Positions 8,600-17,489 are shown, counted from the first letter of the stretch. The stretch is 64,000 bases of DNA from Saccharothrix syringae (GCF_009498035.1 NZ_CP034550.1:6696001-6760000); one strand, 5' to 3'. The notes: generated by a model not told the origin, from the sequence alone. Translations and numbers: made by a program.

Positions 8600-8864
8600 T
8601 TCAATCCCCTCTCCAGCAGAGGCGAACACCGGTGTGATCGCCTGTCACCGCTTCCCCGCTACGCCACCGCCGCGAATTGCCGCACCCGCCCGCGCCACGT
8701 CCGCCAACAGCCCACCGCCCCTGCGCCACTCGGCCGGCAGGCGGTCGATCGACCCCGTACTCCGGTGCGCGTGGTGCGGGTGGTGCGGGTGCCACCGATC
8801 CCGACGGGTCGACCCGGTGGCGCCCGCACCGCCCGTCAACCGCCGGCGGGTCGAGCCGCGCGGC

Positions 8865-11303
8865 TCAGCCGCTCGCCGTGGGGGCCCACACCACATCCAC
8901 CCAGTAGTAGGCGTCCTCGGCGCTCCGGTCGGGGAACCCGGCGCCGTAGCGGTACAGCCCGTTGGGGCCGTCGACGCTGCTGGGCAGCGCGTTGAGCGGT
9001 TCGAGGTAGGTCCGCTGGCGGCTGTAGTGGCTGAAGTACTCGATGTTGGTGGAGTAGCGGCCGGTGGGGGTCAGGTAGGACACGACGTAGGTGGTGTTCG
9101 CCGCGACCGCCACCGGGGTCGCGAACAGCAGGGTCTGCCAGCCGCTCGCGGTCTCGTTGGTGAACGTGCCGGTGGCCAGGCGCTGACCGGTCGGGGTCCA
9201 CAGGCTGCCGGTGTGCCTGCCGGTGTTGCCGGGGCTCTTGTAGAACCGCACGCCGCGCACGTAGCCGCTCCGGTCGGCCCGCCACTTGACGCCCAGCTCC
9301 AGCGCGGAGCCGTCGGAGAGTTCGAGTTCCGCGGGCCGGTCGTCGTTGGTCCACATGCCGCACGGGCAGGTCCGCGCCGACGTGGTGGGCGTGGCCGTGA
9401 CGGGTGCGGAGAGGTTGAGCGAGTCGTCGACCGCGCGCACGCGCAGGCTCGCCGGGCCGGACCTGGCCGGGGTGTAGGTGTAGCTCCACGTGCCGCGCCC
9501 CGGCTGCCACACCGCCGGGTGCCAGTACTGGTCGTCGGTGGAGACCTCGACGCCGGCGACCTGGCCGGCGGCGTCGGTGACCGTGCCGGAGAAGGTGTAG
9601 GCGGTGCCGACGGTGGAGGTGACGGGCACGGTGGTGAGCGCCACGACGGGCGGCGCGGTGTCGGTGCTCGCGGTGGCCGCCCTGAGGTTGGCCTGGAGCG
9701 TGGCGGGCTGCACGCCCATGTCGGCCAGGAAGTTGACGGTGGCCTGCTGCAACCGCACGTCGGACGTCGGCGTGTTGGTCAGGTAGGCGTGCTCGTCGTC
9801 CACGCCCCACGCCCACTGGACCGTGCCCGCGCCGAACACCAGCGCCCCGTTGGAGTGCCGGTAGTAGGTGACCGAGTGGGTCGCCGTACCCGAGACGTAG
9901 AGGTCACCGTGGTTCTTCAGCAGGTACGGGCCGTTCAGGGCCACGGTCGTCGACGACAGCTTCACCACGCCGTCGGGCTGGAAGCCGTTGTCCGGCACCG
10001 CGTTCCACTCGTAGCCCAGCGTGCCGGGCTGGAAGGTGTAGGTGCTGCCGGCGGCCAGGTTCTGCAGGTCGGTGTTCCGCCACAGCCGCATCTTGCCGTA
10101 CGCGGCGGGCACCTGGAGGCTGTCGTCGCGGCGGCCGTTGACCATGAAGATGTTGCCCAGCAGGGCGTTCTCCGGACGGCCACCGTCCTGCGGCGGGCTG
10201 TAGCGCGGGTCGCGCCAGGTGCCGGTCCAGTCGTCCAGGCCGTCGCTCTGGGTGCCCTTGGTCTCCTTGTAGCAGGCCACCGTGCGCCAGTCGGTGCGGG
10301 AGGAGTCGATGGACTTCTCCCAGCGGGTCTTCCAGAAGATCTCGTTGCCGGTCAGGAACGCCAGGTGCACGCCCGCGTTCCGGGCGGCCTCGACGTTGGC
10401 GCGCTGCTCGTTCGACCAGTACTCGTCGTGACCGACGGCCATGAACACCTTGTGGTTCTTGATCAACTGGCCGCGGCGGGCCGAGTCCACGTCGGTGGTG
10501 TAGCTCAGGTCGTAACCGTTGCGCTCCAGGAACCTCAACATCGGGTACTCGGCGTTGAAGATGAAGTTCTCGTCGCCGTCGCCGCCCGTGTAGGGCCGGT
10601 TGTAGCTGACCTTGTACGCCTGACCGCCCTGACCGGGGCCGTCACCGAAGTACAGGCTGTTGCCGCCGTACCGGTTGTACGCCGCCCAGGTCGAGTCGGA
10701 GGTCTGGAACAGGATCTTCGACGTGCTGGTGTCGTCGCGGACGATGAACACGATCTCGTTCTCGGCGCCGTTGTCGTTGCGGTGCAGCCGCGCGTAGTAG
10801 ATGCCCGACACCGCGTCGACCGGCACGGTCCAGCTGACCGACACCGCCCAGTTGCCGCAGTCGATCAGCGCGCTGCCGTCCGTGCCGCGCAGGCACGCCG
10901 GCTGGGTCGAGCTGCCACTGCGCGAGGTCGAGCCGATCAGCCGCGCCCCCGCTCCCCCGTACCAGCCGAGCCGGTAGACGTCCACGCGGTAGGCCGACGC
11001 GCTGGTCTTCACCTTGAAGTCGACCCGGCTGCCGGGGGTCGCGCTGATGTCCGTGGTGAAGCCGACGATGGACGGGTCGCGGTAGTTCACCTGCCAGTCG
11101 GCCGCACCGGTCCTGGTGTTCTCGCACGCCACCTTGTTGACCACCGGCGCGTCGCACACCGCCGCCGCGGCGGGCTGCGCGTGGACGGGCCTCGGCCGGA
11201 CGTCGCCGACCACCACGACGGATGCGGCCGCCAGGACCAGCACCACGAGGGCGCGCACCGGCAACCCCCGGGATCTGAGCGGTCTCTTTTGTTGCAACGA
11301 CAC
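8865..11303 (-). CDS. Secreted N,N-dimethylformamidase-beta-like protein with Ig and DUF4082 domains
   Basis: The protein has 812 residues from a GTG at 11303; a TTG at 11297 has better Shine-Dalgarno spacing and is the alternative. A signal anchor (LPVRALVVLVLAAASVVVV) is followed by a large domain resembling the C-terminal part of the N,N-dimethylformamidase large subunit (YRLGWYGGAGARLIGS, VGHDEYWSNEQRANVEAARNAG, LTGNEIFWKTRWE). An Ig-like domain (TFSGTVTDAAGQVAGVEVS) and a terminal DUF4082 domain (ELGVKWRADRSGYVRGV) follow. True DMFase works with a small subunit, which is absent. Secreted multi-domain relatives are common in actinomycetes and unstudied, so amidohydrolysis is only a guess. 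Confidence 0.82.
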   Translation of the reverse strand: MSLQQKRPLRSRGLPVRALVVLVLAAASVVVVGDVRPRPVHAQPAAAAVCDAPVVNKVACENTRTGAADWQVNYRDPSIVGFTTDISATPGSRVDFKVKTSASAYRVDVYRLGWYGGAGARLIGSTSRSGSSTQPACLRGTDGSALIDCGNWAVSVSWTVPVDAVSGIYYARLHRNDNGAENEIVFIVRDDTSTSKILFQTSDSTWAAYNRYGGNSLYFGDGPGQGGQAYKVSYNRPYTGGDGDENFIFNAEYPMLRFLERNGYDLSYTTDVDSARRGQLIKNHKVFMAVGHDEYWSNEQRANVEAARNAGVHLAFLTGNEIFWKTRWEKSIDSSRTDWRTVACYKETKGTQSDGLDDWTGTWRDPRYSPPQDGGRPENALLGNIFMVNGRRDDSLQVPAAYGKMRLWRNTDLQNLAAGSTYTFQPGTLGYEWNAVPDNGFQPDGVVKLSSTTVALNGPYLLKNHGDLYVSGTATHSVTYYRHSNGALVFGAGTVQWAWGVDDEHAYLTNTPTSDVRLQQATVNFLADMGVQPATLQANLRAATASTDTAPPVVALTTVPVTSTVGTAYTFSGTVTDAAGQVAGVEVSTDDQYWHPAVWQPGRGTWSYTYTPARSGPASLRVRAVDDSLNLSAPVTATPTTSARTCPCGMWTNDDRPAELELSDGSALELGVKWRADRSGYVRGVRFYKSPGNTGRHTGSLWTPTGQRLATGTFTNETASGWQTLLFATPVAVAANTTYVVSYLTPTGRYSTNIEYFSHYSRQRTYLEPLNALPSSVDGPNGLYRYGAGFPDRSAEDAYYWVDVVWAPTASG

Positions 11304-11840
11304 GACTCCCCCTCGAAGAATAAGCCCCCGAAATACCGACGGATGCGCGACACGTGCGTCACCGAACGACAGCGGTGTCGCTGACCGGAAAATTACGCCC
11401 GGGCAATCTATCAGGGCAGTTCCGAACTGAGACAACGTCCTCACTCGTTCGGCCGCCTCCACTGCCGTGCAATGACCGCACATCGGCACCGGCAATCGAC
11501 CTTACGGACGCAGCCGGGCAGCCCTGGGGCACTCCGGAATTCGGCTGCCCGAAATAGGCCCACCGGCCGAACGACGTCCGTTCCGCCCGGCTGCCCGACC
11601 CCTCGAATGCGGAATTGCCCCATTCGGGCGCCCGACCCACGCGGAGGGTGAACAGGTCGGCGCGGACGACCGCGGTGCGGTCGAATTGCGCCTGTACGGC
11701 CGGACCCTGCGACAGCGAGTACCGCCGGGCCAGCGCGGCGAGGCGGCGCGGGGGTGCGGGTGGTCACCGCGCGAGGACGTCGAGAGCGCCGCCGGCACCA
11801 GGGGCGTGACACCGCGTCCGGTGGAATTGCCGTGTTGTAG
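11304..11840. other. Intergenic region, no convincing gene
   Basis: The part near 11304-11430 is the upstream region of the reverse-strand DMFase-like gene and is relatively AT-rich; it contains a 13-bp palindrome CAGTTCCGAACTG (11417-11429). From 11430 to 11840 several frames are open, but none has a convincing start, homology or codon bias; it may be decayed coding DNA. Confidence 0.3.
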
Positions 11841-11860
11841 AGTTGAAGAACTTTTCAACT
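11841..11860. promoter_or_regulatory. Inverted-repeat operator of the ArsR/SulP operon
   Basis: AGTTGAA and TTCAACT form a perfect 7-bp inverted repeat separated by six bases, 22 bp before the regulator start. An AT-rich imperfect dyad of this size and spacing is typical for ArsR/SmtB-family operators, so autoregulation is likely. Confidence 0.65.
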
Positions 11861-11882
11861 CCACACCCCGCAGGAGCCCGTC

Positions 11883-12218
11883 GTGCCCCTCCCGCTGCAC
11901 CAGGCCAAGGCGGAGTTCTTCCGGATGCTCGGGCACCCGGTGCGCATCCGGGTGCTCGAACTGCTCCAGGACGGCCCCAAGCCGGTGCGCGACCTGCTGG
12001 CCGACATCGGCGTCGAGGCGTCGAGCCTGTCGGCCCAGCTCGCGGTGCTGCGCCGCTCGGGGATCGTCACGGCGACCCGGGACGGCACGACCGTGGTGTA
12101 CGCGCTGACCAGTGACGAGGTGGCCGAGCTGCTGCGCGTGGCGCGGAAGGTCCTCACCGGCCTGCTGGCCGGGCAGAACGAGCTGCTGGCGATGCTGCGC
12201 GAGGAGGAGCGGGCGTGA
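11883..12218 (+). CDS. ArsR-family winged-helix repressor without cysteines
   Basis: The 111-residue protein carries the ArsR HTH (RMLGHPVRIRVLELLQDGPKPVRDLLADIGVE, then SLSAQLAVLRRSGIV) and wing (RDGTTVVYALTS). It contains no cysteine at all, so the classic CxC metal site of ArsR/SmtB cannot be present; it may use His/Asp/Glu ligands or sense something other than a metal. The GTG start has CAGGAG six bases upstream. Its stop overlaps the start of the SulP gene (GTGA), indicating translational coupling, and the operator lies immediately upstream. Confidence 0.9.
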   Translation: MPLPLHQAKAEFFRMLGHPVRIRVLELLQDGPKPVRDLLADIGVEASSLSAQLAVLRRSGIVTATRDGTTVVYALTSDEVAELLRVARKVLTGLLAGQNELLAMLREEERA

Positions 12219-13822
12219 CGACGTTCCTGCCCGTCAGGGCGGACTGGGCCGGTGCGACCCGCCGCGACCTGCTCGCCGGGGTGACGGTGGCCGTCGTGGC
12301 GCTGCCGCTGGCCCTCGGGTTCGGCGTCGCCTCCGGGCTCGGCGCGGCCTCCGGCCTGGTCACCGCCGTCGTGGCCGGTGCGCTGGCGGCGGTGTTCGGC
12401 GGCTCCAGCCTCCAGGTGTCCGGGCCCACCGGCGCGATGACGGTGGTGCTGGTGCCGATCGTCGCGCGCTACGGCGTGGACGGCGTGCTCACCGTCGGCC
12501 TGCTCGCGGGGGTGCTGCTGGTGCTGCTCGCGGTCGCGCGGGCGGGCCGCTACATGCGGTACGTGCCCGTGCCGGTGGTGGAGGGGTTCACCATCGGCAT
12601 CGCGGCGGTGATCGCGTTGCAGCAGGTGCCCGCCGCCCTGGGGGTGCCCGCGCCGGGTGAGGACCACGTGGTGCTCGCCGCCGTCGCGGCGGTCGCCGAC
12701 TTCGTGGCCGCGCCGCGCTGGGAGGCCGTCGCCCTGGCCGGCGGGGTCGCCCTGGTGATGCTGGTCGGCGCCCGGTGGCGGCCCGGTGTGCCGTTCTCGC
12801 TGCCCGCCGTCGTCGTGGCGACCCTGGTGGCGCAGTGGGCGGCGCTGCCGGTGGCCCGCATCGGTGAGCTGCCCGCCTCGCTGCCGACGCCCTCCCTGGC
12901 GTTCCTGGACCCGGGGACGCTGTGGTCGCTGCTGCCCTCGGCGGTGGCCGTGGCCGCGCTCGCCGCCCTGGAGAGCCTGCTGTCGGCCGCGGTCGCCGAC
13001 GGGATGAGCGTCGGCCGGCGCCACGACCCGGACCGGGAGCTGTTCGGCCAGGGCGTGGCCAACCTGGTGGCGCCGCTGTTCGGCGGCGTGCCCGCCACCG
13101 CGGCCATCGCGCGCACGGCGGTCAACGTCCGCTCCGGCGCGACCTCGCGGCTGGCCGCCCTCACCCACGCCGCGGTGCTGCTGCTGATCGTCCTGGTGGC
13201 CGCGCCGTGGGTGGCCGGGGTCCCGCTGGCGGTGCTCGCGGGCGTGCTGCTGGCCACGGCGGTCCGGATGGTCGAGGCCGGCTCGGTGCGCGCCCTGGCC
13301 CGGGCGGGGCGCCCCGACGCCGCGGTGCTCGCGCTGACGGCCGTGGCGACGCTCGCGCTGGACCTCGTCACCGCCGTCATCGCGGGCCTGGTGCTGGCGG
13401 GGGTGTTCGCCCTGCGCGCGGTGTCGCGGACCGCGCGGCTGGAGGAGGTGCCGCTGGAGCCGGGTGACCACCGCGAGGAGGAGCGGGCGCTGCTCGACCG
13501 GCACATCGTCGCCTACCGCCTCGACGGCCCGCTGCTGTTCGCCGCCGCCCACCGCTTCCTGCTGGAGCTGACCGCGATCGCCCCGGTCGAGGTGGTGATC
13601 CTGCGGATGTCCCGGGTGTCCGCCGTGGACGCCACCGGCGCGCAGGTGCTGCGCGACGCCGTGCGCCGGCTGGAGCACCGCGGTGTCACCGTCCTGGTCT
13701 CCGGCGTGCGCGACGAGCACCGACGGGCGCTGGACACCCTCGACCTGCGCGTGTTCGACCACACGCCCGACGCCATCGACCACGCGCGGGCCATCCTGCG
13801 GGAGCGCGACCTCCTGCCCTGA
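12215..13822 (+). CDS. SulP-family inorganic anion transporter with STAS domain
   Basis: The 535-residue membrane protein has about 12 hydrophobic segments and the family motif region VSGPTGAMTVVLVPIV near residue 70. A cytoplasmic STAS domain occupies the C-terminus (PLLFAAAHRFLLEL, SRVSAVDATGAQVLRDAVRRLEHRGVTVLVSGV). Members of the SLC26/SulP family carry sulfate, bicarbonate or other anions in exchange or symport. Coupling to an ArsR repressor suggests conditional expression, perhaps in response to sulfur status or anion stress; the substrate cannot be assigned from sequence. Confidence 0.9.
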   Translation: MTTFLPVRADWAGATRRDLLAGVTVAVVALPLALGFGVASGLGAASGLVTAVVAGALAAVFGGSSLQVSGPTGAMTVVLVPIVARYGVDGVLTVGLLAGVLLVLLAVARAGRYMRYVPVPVVEGFTIGIAAVIALQQVPAALGVPAPGEDHVVLAAVAAVADFVAAPRWEAVALAGGVALVMLVGARWRPGVPFSLPAVVVATLVAQWAALPVARIGELPASLPTPSLAFLDPGTLWSLLPSAVAVAALAALESLLSAAVADGMSVGRRHDPDRELFGQGVANLVAPLFGGVPATAAIARTAVNVRSGATSRLAALTHAAVLLLIVLVAAPWVAGVPLAVLAGVLLATAVRMVEAGSVRALARAGRPDAAVLALTAVATLALDLVTAVIAGLVLAGVFALRAVSRTARLEEVPLEPGDHREEERALLDRHIVAYRLDGPLLFAAAHRFLLELTAIAPVEVVILRMSRVSAVDATGAQVLRDAVRRLEHRGVTVLVSGVRDEHRRALDTLDLRVFDHTPDAIDHARAILRERDLLP

Positions 13823-13846
13823 CGGTCCCGGTGCCCCAGTCGACGG

Positions 13847-13879
13847 CGGCACCGTCCCGCTCACCGCGGGACGGTGCCG
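13847..13879. terminator. Bidirectional hairpin between SulP and LPMO genes
   Basis: CGGCACCGTCCCGC (13847-13860) and GCGGGACGGTGCCG (13866-13879) form a perfect 14-bp stem with a 5-base loop between the ends of two convergent genes. Confidence 0.8.
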
Positions 13880-13888
13880 TTGCCGAGG

Positions 13889-14554
13889 TCAGCCGAAGTC
13901 GATGTCACTGCACAGGAAGTACTTCTGGTCCATGTGCGACGCCTTCCAGATCGTGACGAGGACGTGGCGTCCGCGGTAGCCGGAGGTGGTCACGTCGGTC
14001 TTGTACTCGAACTGGGAGCCGTACCGGCCGGTCTGCTTGACGAGGTCGAGGTCGTCCCAGCCGATCACCGAGCTGGTGGGGTCGAAGCCCTGCTCGGTGA
14101 TGTAGATCTTCAGGTAGTCGGCGCCGTGCCGGGCCACGTCCTGCACCGTGACGGGGAAGCTGCCGCCGACCCTGGTGGTCTTCCACGGGCCGGGGTTGTC
14201 CATCGGCGCGTAGCGCCCGCCCTCCGCGCGACCGGCGCTGCAGATCTGCCCGTCGGGGACGGCGCTCTCGATGTTCTCGCCCAGGTTGTTGGCGTAGAGG
14301 GCGTTCCAGTTCCACATGGCGTCGGGGCTCTGGTGCCAGGCCAGGTAGCACATGAAGTCCTGCTCCTGCATGCCCGGCGCGTCGGGGCCGGTCCAGCGGG
14401 TGGCGCAGCCGTAGTTGCGGGTGGGCGGGTCGACGACGGTGCCGTGGGCTAAGGCGCGGGTCGGCTGGAAGGCCAGTGCCGAGGCGATGAGGGGCAGCAG
14501 CAGCGCGAGGTGCAGGGCGGTCCGGCGCCGGGCTGCGGGTGATGCGGTGTGCAT
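13889..14554 (-). CDS. AA10 lytic polysaccharide monooxygenase (chitin-binding type)
   Basis: The 221-residue preprotein has a signal peptide ending ALA, so the mature enzyme begins with H37 (HGTVVDPPTRNYGC). This N-terminal His and H143 (ARHGADYLKIYIT) form the copper 'His brace'; a Phe near residue 213 (YFLCSDIDF) fits the axial position. Cysteines C50, C69, C105 and C215 could make disulfides. It is a single-domain enzyme that oxidatively cleaves crystalline chitin or cellulose. It probably assists the GH18 enzyme at 0.5 kb, although no dre site is visible upstream. GGAGGA lies six bases before the ATG. Confidence 0.92.
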   Translation of the reverse strand: MHTASPAARRRTALHLALLLPLIASALAFQPTRALAHGTVVDPPTRNYGCATRWTGPDAPGMQEQDFMCYLAWHQSPDAMWNWNALYANNLGENIESAVPDGQICSAGRAEGGRYAPMDNPGPWKTTRVGGSFPVTVQDVARHGADYLKIYITEQGFDPTSSVIGWDDLDLVKQTGRYGSQFEYKTDVTTSGYRGRHVLVTIWKASHMDQKYFLCSDIDFG

Positions 14555-14620
14555 GCGTGTCCTCCGTGGGTGAAGTGGTGTCGGCGGCAGGGGTGACGGC
14601 CGTCTGGGGTGGTGTTCGGG

Positions 14621-14655
14621 GCGGTGGCGTCGTCGGAGGTCGACGACGCCACCGC
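14621..14655 (-). terminator. Strong hairpin upstream of the LPMO gene
   Basis: GCGGTGGCGTCGTCG (14621-14635) pairs perfectly with CGACGACGCCACCGC (14641-14655), loop five bases. It separates the 43-codon gene from the LPMO gene on the reverse strand, so it should act as a second terminator, or as a leader structure for the LPMO mRNA. Confidence 0.55.
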
Positions 14656-14792
14656 TTCCACGCGAGCGGGACCAGCCGGCCGCCACCGAGCGGTCCCGCC
14701 CACCCCCGCGCGGTCGGGGCCGCGCGGAGGCGTCTTGGGGGGTGGTGTGGCCCGCGTTCCGGTACGGATGTCCTCCCGGGGGTGGCCGGGCA

Positions 14793-14818
14793 GCGGCCCC
14801 GCGTCGTTGCGGGGCCGC
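14793..14818 (-). terminator. Terminator directly after the 43-codon gene
   Basis: GCGGCCCCGC and GCGGGGCCGC form a perfect 10-bp stem with a 6-base loop, 16 bp past the stop codon of the small reverse-strand gene. Confidence 0.7.
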
Positions 14819-14834
14819 CACCCCCTGCCTGGCG

Positions 14835-14966
14835 TCAGTCGCCCAGGCGCTTGGTGCCGTACCGGGAGGTCCGGCTCGCGGGCGGCGAGGACGCGATGAC
14901 ATCCGCGGGCAGCGCGGGATCGGTGATTCCGGCGGCGGACCACGCCGCCTTGACCGATTTCTTCAC
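14835..14966 (-). CDS. 43-residue peptide of unknown function (small gene)
   Basis: A GTG start at 14966 is preceded by GGAGG at 14974-14978 with seven bases of spacing. The peptide begins MKKSVKAAWSAAGITDPALP and ends SRTSRYGTKRLGD. It has no cysteine and no signal peptide or membrane helix. The N-terminal half is mildly amphipathic and the C-terminal half is rich in Ser, Pro, Arg and Gly. A good promoter lies upstream and a hairpin follows the stop, so it looks like a complete monocistronic gene. I do not recognise the family. It could be a RiPP-type precursor, a signalling peptide or a small regulatory protein; no modifying enzyme lies next to it. Confidence 0.65.
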   Translation of the reverse strand: MKKSVKAAWSAAGITDPALPADVIASSPPASRTSRYGTKRLGD

Positions 14967-15048
14967 GGGTGTGCCTCCGTCGGGATCGGGAGGAAGCACC
15001 GGGGGAATGCGTCCCGCCGGGCCGGAACACCGTGGCGGCGGCTTCTTC

Positions 15049-15078
15049 AGATTAGTGAGACGAGGTTTTTACTGTCAA
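15049..15078 (-). promoter_or_regulatory. Sigma70-type promoter of the 43-codon gene
   Basis: Reading the reverse strand, TTGACA (15078-15073) is followed after 18 bases by TAATCT (15054-15049). This is one of the best vegetative promoters in the window, and it predicts a leader of about 75 nt before the GTG at 14966. The surrounding DNA is unusually AT-rich. Confidence 0.7.
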
Positions 15079-15194
15079 CGACCGATTTTCATCACGGAAT
15101 TCCCGCGCGCGAGAATTCCCGCGGCCGTGTTTCCACCGCGTTCTGCCCGTTCACGGGGGAACGCTGGTCGGTGGTGGCAGGCCGGGAATTCCGG

Positions 15195-17489
15195 TCAGCC
15201 GGTGGGGGCCCACTTCTGGCTGTTCCACGTGCCGCAGTCCCACAGGTGCAGGCGGGCGCCGTCGGCCGTGCTCTGGCCTTCGACGTCCAGGCAGCGGCCG
15301 GACTTGAGGTTCTTCAGGGTGCCGTTGGCCTGGAAGGCCCACTTCTGGCTGTCCCAGGTGCCGCAGTCCCACAGGTGGGCCTTGGTGCCGTTGGCGGTGG
15401 CGCCGCCTTCGACGTCCAGGCACTTGCCGCCGGACTTGAGCTGCTGCCCGTCGAGGGCCCAGGTCATGGCGGGCGCGTCGGCGCAGGTCCACTGCTGGAC
15501 GGCGGTGCCGTTCGCGGTGCCGCCGCCCGCGCGGTCGACGCACTTGGCGGTCGCGCCGTTGACGATCCGGCCGCCGGTGACCGGGTCGGGGTTGCCGCCG
15601 CCGGGACCCCAGGCGTTCCAGTTGTCCCAGGTCTCGGCGTCGAAGCCGATCCGACCGAGCTGGTCCGCGGCCCAGTTGGTGCCGGACTTGTCGATGACCG
15701 TGCCGCCGACGGTGTAGTTCTCCAGCTTCAGGCCGCGGCTGTCGCGGGTCTCGTTGCCGAGGGTGACCTTCTGCCCGCCGCTGTTGCTGTACCGCTTGAG
15801 GAGGTTGACCTGCGAGGACGCGTCGAGCTGGTTCCAGGCGTCGATCCTGAGGTTCTTGACGTGGATGTTCTCGGTGCTGGACAGCGCGAAGACGCGGATC
15901 GCGCAGTTGGTCGTGCCCTCGACGGTGATGTTCTCGAAGGTCATGTTCCTCACCCACGCGGCGGGGTCGGCCTTGGTGGTCGAGCCCATGTCCTCCCAGT
16001 GCGAGGAGGAGTTGAGGACGCAGGTGTTGTACTTGACGTCCTTCCAGTACATCCGGTTGTGGATGACGTGGGTGTTGTTCACGCGCACGTTGTCGATGTC
16101 GCGCGGGGTCCAGCCCCACTGGATGACGGGCCCGTTCTCGTTCTTCCAGATCACGGTGTTGTCGATGGTGACGTCGCTGTGGTACATCTTCAGCACGTCG
16201 TCGTTGGCGTTGAAGAACGTGTTCCGCATGGTGCTGCCGCGGTAGAGCTCGATGCCGTCGGTCTGCCAGTACCAGGAGCCGACCTGCTTGTAGTTCTCGA
16301 CCCGCATGCCGAAGGTCTGCTCGTCGCCGTAGACGACGAACGAGTGGTACGGCGGCTCGTTGATGGTCACGCCCTGCAGGTCCAGGTGCTGCTGCCGGCC
16401 CTGCGCCGAGGCGAACTGGAGCATCTTCACGCAGGTGGAGTGGCAGTTGGACGCGCCGGAGAGGTGGTCGTAGTTGTTGGCGGTGTCCGCCTCGTAGACG
16501 TACTGCTCACCGGAGAGCACGCCGTAGCCGGTGACCTTGTAGAGGCCCTGGCTGTCGTCGGGGAAGCGGAGGGCGCCCTTCACGTAGGCGCCGGGCGCCA
16601 GGTAGACCCACTTGACCTGCTTGGGCAGCAGCGCGTGGTACTTCGAGGTCATGTAGTAGGTGCCGGGCCGGAAGTACACGATCTCCTCGCTGATCGTGTT
16701 CAGGTTGGTGACCTGCCCCTGCGGCGGGTAGTAGGTGCTGCCCGAGGACGGCGTGGGGACCAGCCGGTCCCGCTCCGCCCCGGTGGGCGCCGGTTCGGCG
16801 AAGATCATCATGGAGTTGCGCGGCTCGGTGTGGACGGCGCGGTTGCCGTTGCCCGACGACGTGGTGAGCTTGCCGGCGTCGGTGGCCGGGCCCGACATGT
16901 CGTTGTACGCCGTGTAGAGCTGCGGGTCGAACTCGACCGAGAAGCGGTAGCCCGCCGCGCTGTAGGGCACCTTGATGCGGACGGTGTCGCCGTCGACGAG
17001 CTGCTTGGCGAAGTCCAGGCCGCTGGGCTTGATCCTGACCTGGTCGGCCGAGGAGACGCTCTGGCCGGTGCGCAGCGAGACGTCGACCCACACGTCGGTG
17101 GCGTACTGGAAGGACGACCAGCTCATCGTCAGGTTCGCCGACGACGAGAACTCCGCGCCGTCCTCCTCGGTGTAGCCGATCTTCCCCTTGCCGCCGCGCG
17201 CGATGCTCATGTACGCGAACGAGTCGTACCTGGTCGCCGGCGCCGCGGCGGTGGCGACCTGGACGTCGTAGAACGACGAGCGCCTGACCTTGTCGTTCGC
17301 CACCGGGCTGGTGGTGTTGAACTCGTGGTTGTCGTGCCACCACGTCTTGAGCTGATCGCTGTCGGCGGTGGAGACGGCGGCGGCCCGGGCCGGGGGCGTC
17401 CCCACCGCGGCCGGCGCGACGACGCCGACCAGGGCGAGGGCGAGACCGGCGGCGAGTGCCGCGAGCCTGCTGGTTCTTGCTGCGGGCAT
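15195..17489 (-). CDS. Secreted GH49 dextranase with ricin-type (CBM13) domain
   Basis: The 764-residue protein has a signal peptide (about 1-37, ending PARAAA). The N-terminal domain starts with LKTWWHDNHEFNTTSPV, and a beta-helix catalytic domain contains ITINEPPYHS-like turns (GVTINEPPYHSFVVYGD, NANDDVLKMYHSD, WGWTPRDIDNVRVNNTHV), as in GH49 dextranases and isopullulanases. The C-terminal 120 residues are a beta-trefoil with repeated GKCLDVEGG/GRCLDVEGQ and W-D-C-G-T units. It should cut alpha-1,6-glucan outside the cell. It is the last gene of the transporter-glucosidase operon, 53 bp behind the GH13 gene, which supports dextran as substrate. Confidence 0.9.
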   Translation of the reverse strand: MPAARTSRLAALAAGLALALVGVVAPAAVGTPPARAAAVSTADSDQLKTWWHDNHEFNTTSPVANDKVRRSSFYDVQVATAAAPATRYDSFAYMSIARGGKGKIGYTEEDGAEFSSSANLTMSWSSFQYATDVWVDVSLRTGQSVSSADQVRIKPSGLDFAKQLVDGDTVRIKVPYSAAGYRFSVEFDPQLYTAYNDMSGPATDAGKLTTSSGNGNRAVHTEPRNSMMIFAEPAPTGAERDRLVPTPSSGSTYYPPQGQVTNLNTISEEIVYFRPGTYYMTSKYHALLPKQVKWVYLAPGAYVKGALRFPDDSQGLYKVTGYGVLSGEQYVYEADTANNYDHLSGASNCHSTCVKMLQFASAQGRQQHLDLQGVTINEPPYHSFVVYGDEQTFGMRVENYKQVGSWYWQTDGIELYRGSTMRNTFFNANDDVLKMYHSDVTIDNTVIWKNENGPVIQWGWTPRDIDNVRVNNTHVIHNRMYWKDVKYNTCVLNSSSHWEDMGSTTKADPAAWVRNMTFENITVEGTTNCAIRVFALSSTENIHVKNLRIDAWNQLDASSQVNLLKRYSNSGGQKVTLGNETRDSRGLKLENYTVGGTVIDKSGTNWAADQLGRIGFDAETWDNWNAWGPGGGNPDPVTGGRIVNGATAKCVDRAGGGTANGTAVQQWTCADAPAMTWALDGQQLKSGGKCLDVEGGATANGTKAHLWDCGTWDSQKWAFQANGTLKNLKSGRCLDVEGQSTADGARLHLWDCGTWNSQKWAPTG

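Noticed and set aside
8529..11384. Long forward open frame (over 900 codons) opposite the DMFase-like gene
   Set aside because: It is antisense to a gene with recognisable domains and signal peptide; long shadow frames are expected in DNA with such strong G/C third-position bias.
15097..15119. GGAATTC...GAATTCC inverted repeat upstream of the small peptide promoter as a mobile-element end or terminator
   Set aside because: No transposase, target duplication or partner end is visible and the arms are only 7 bp; left as an unexplained repeat.
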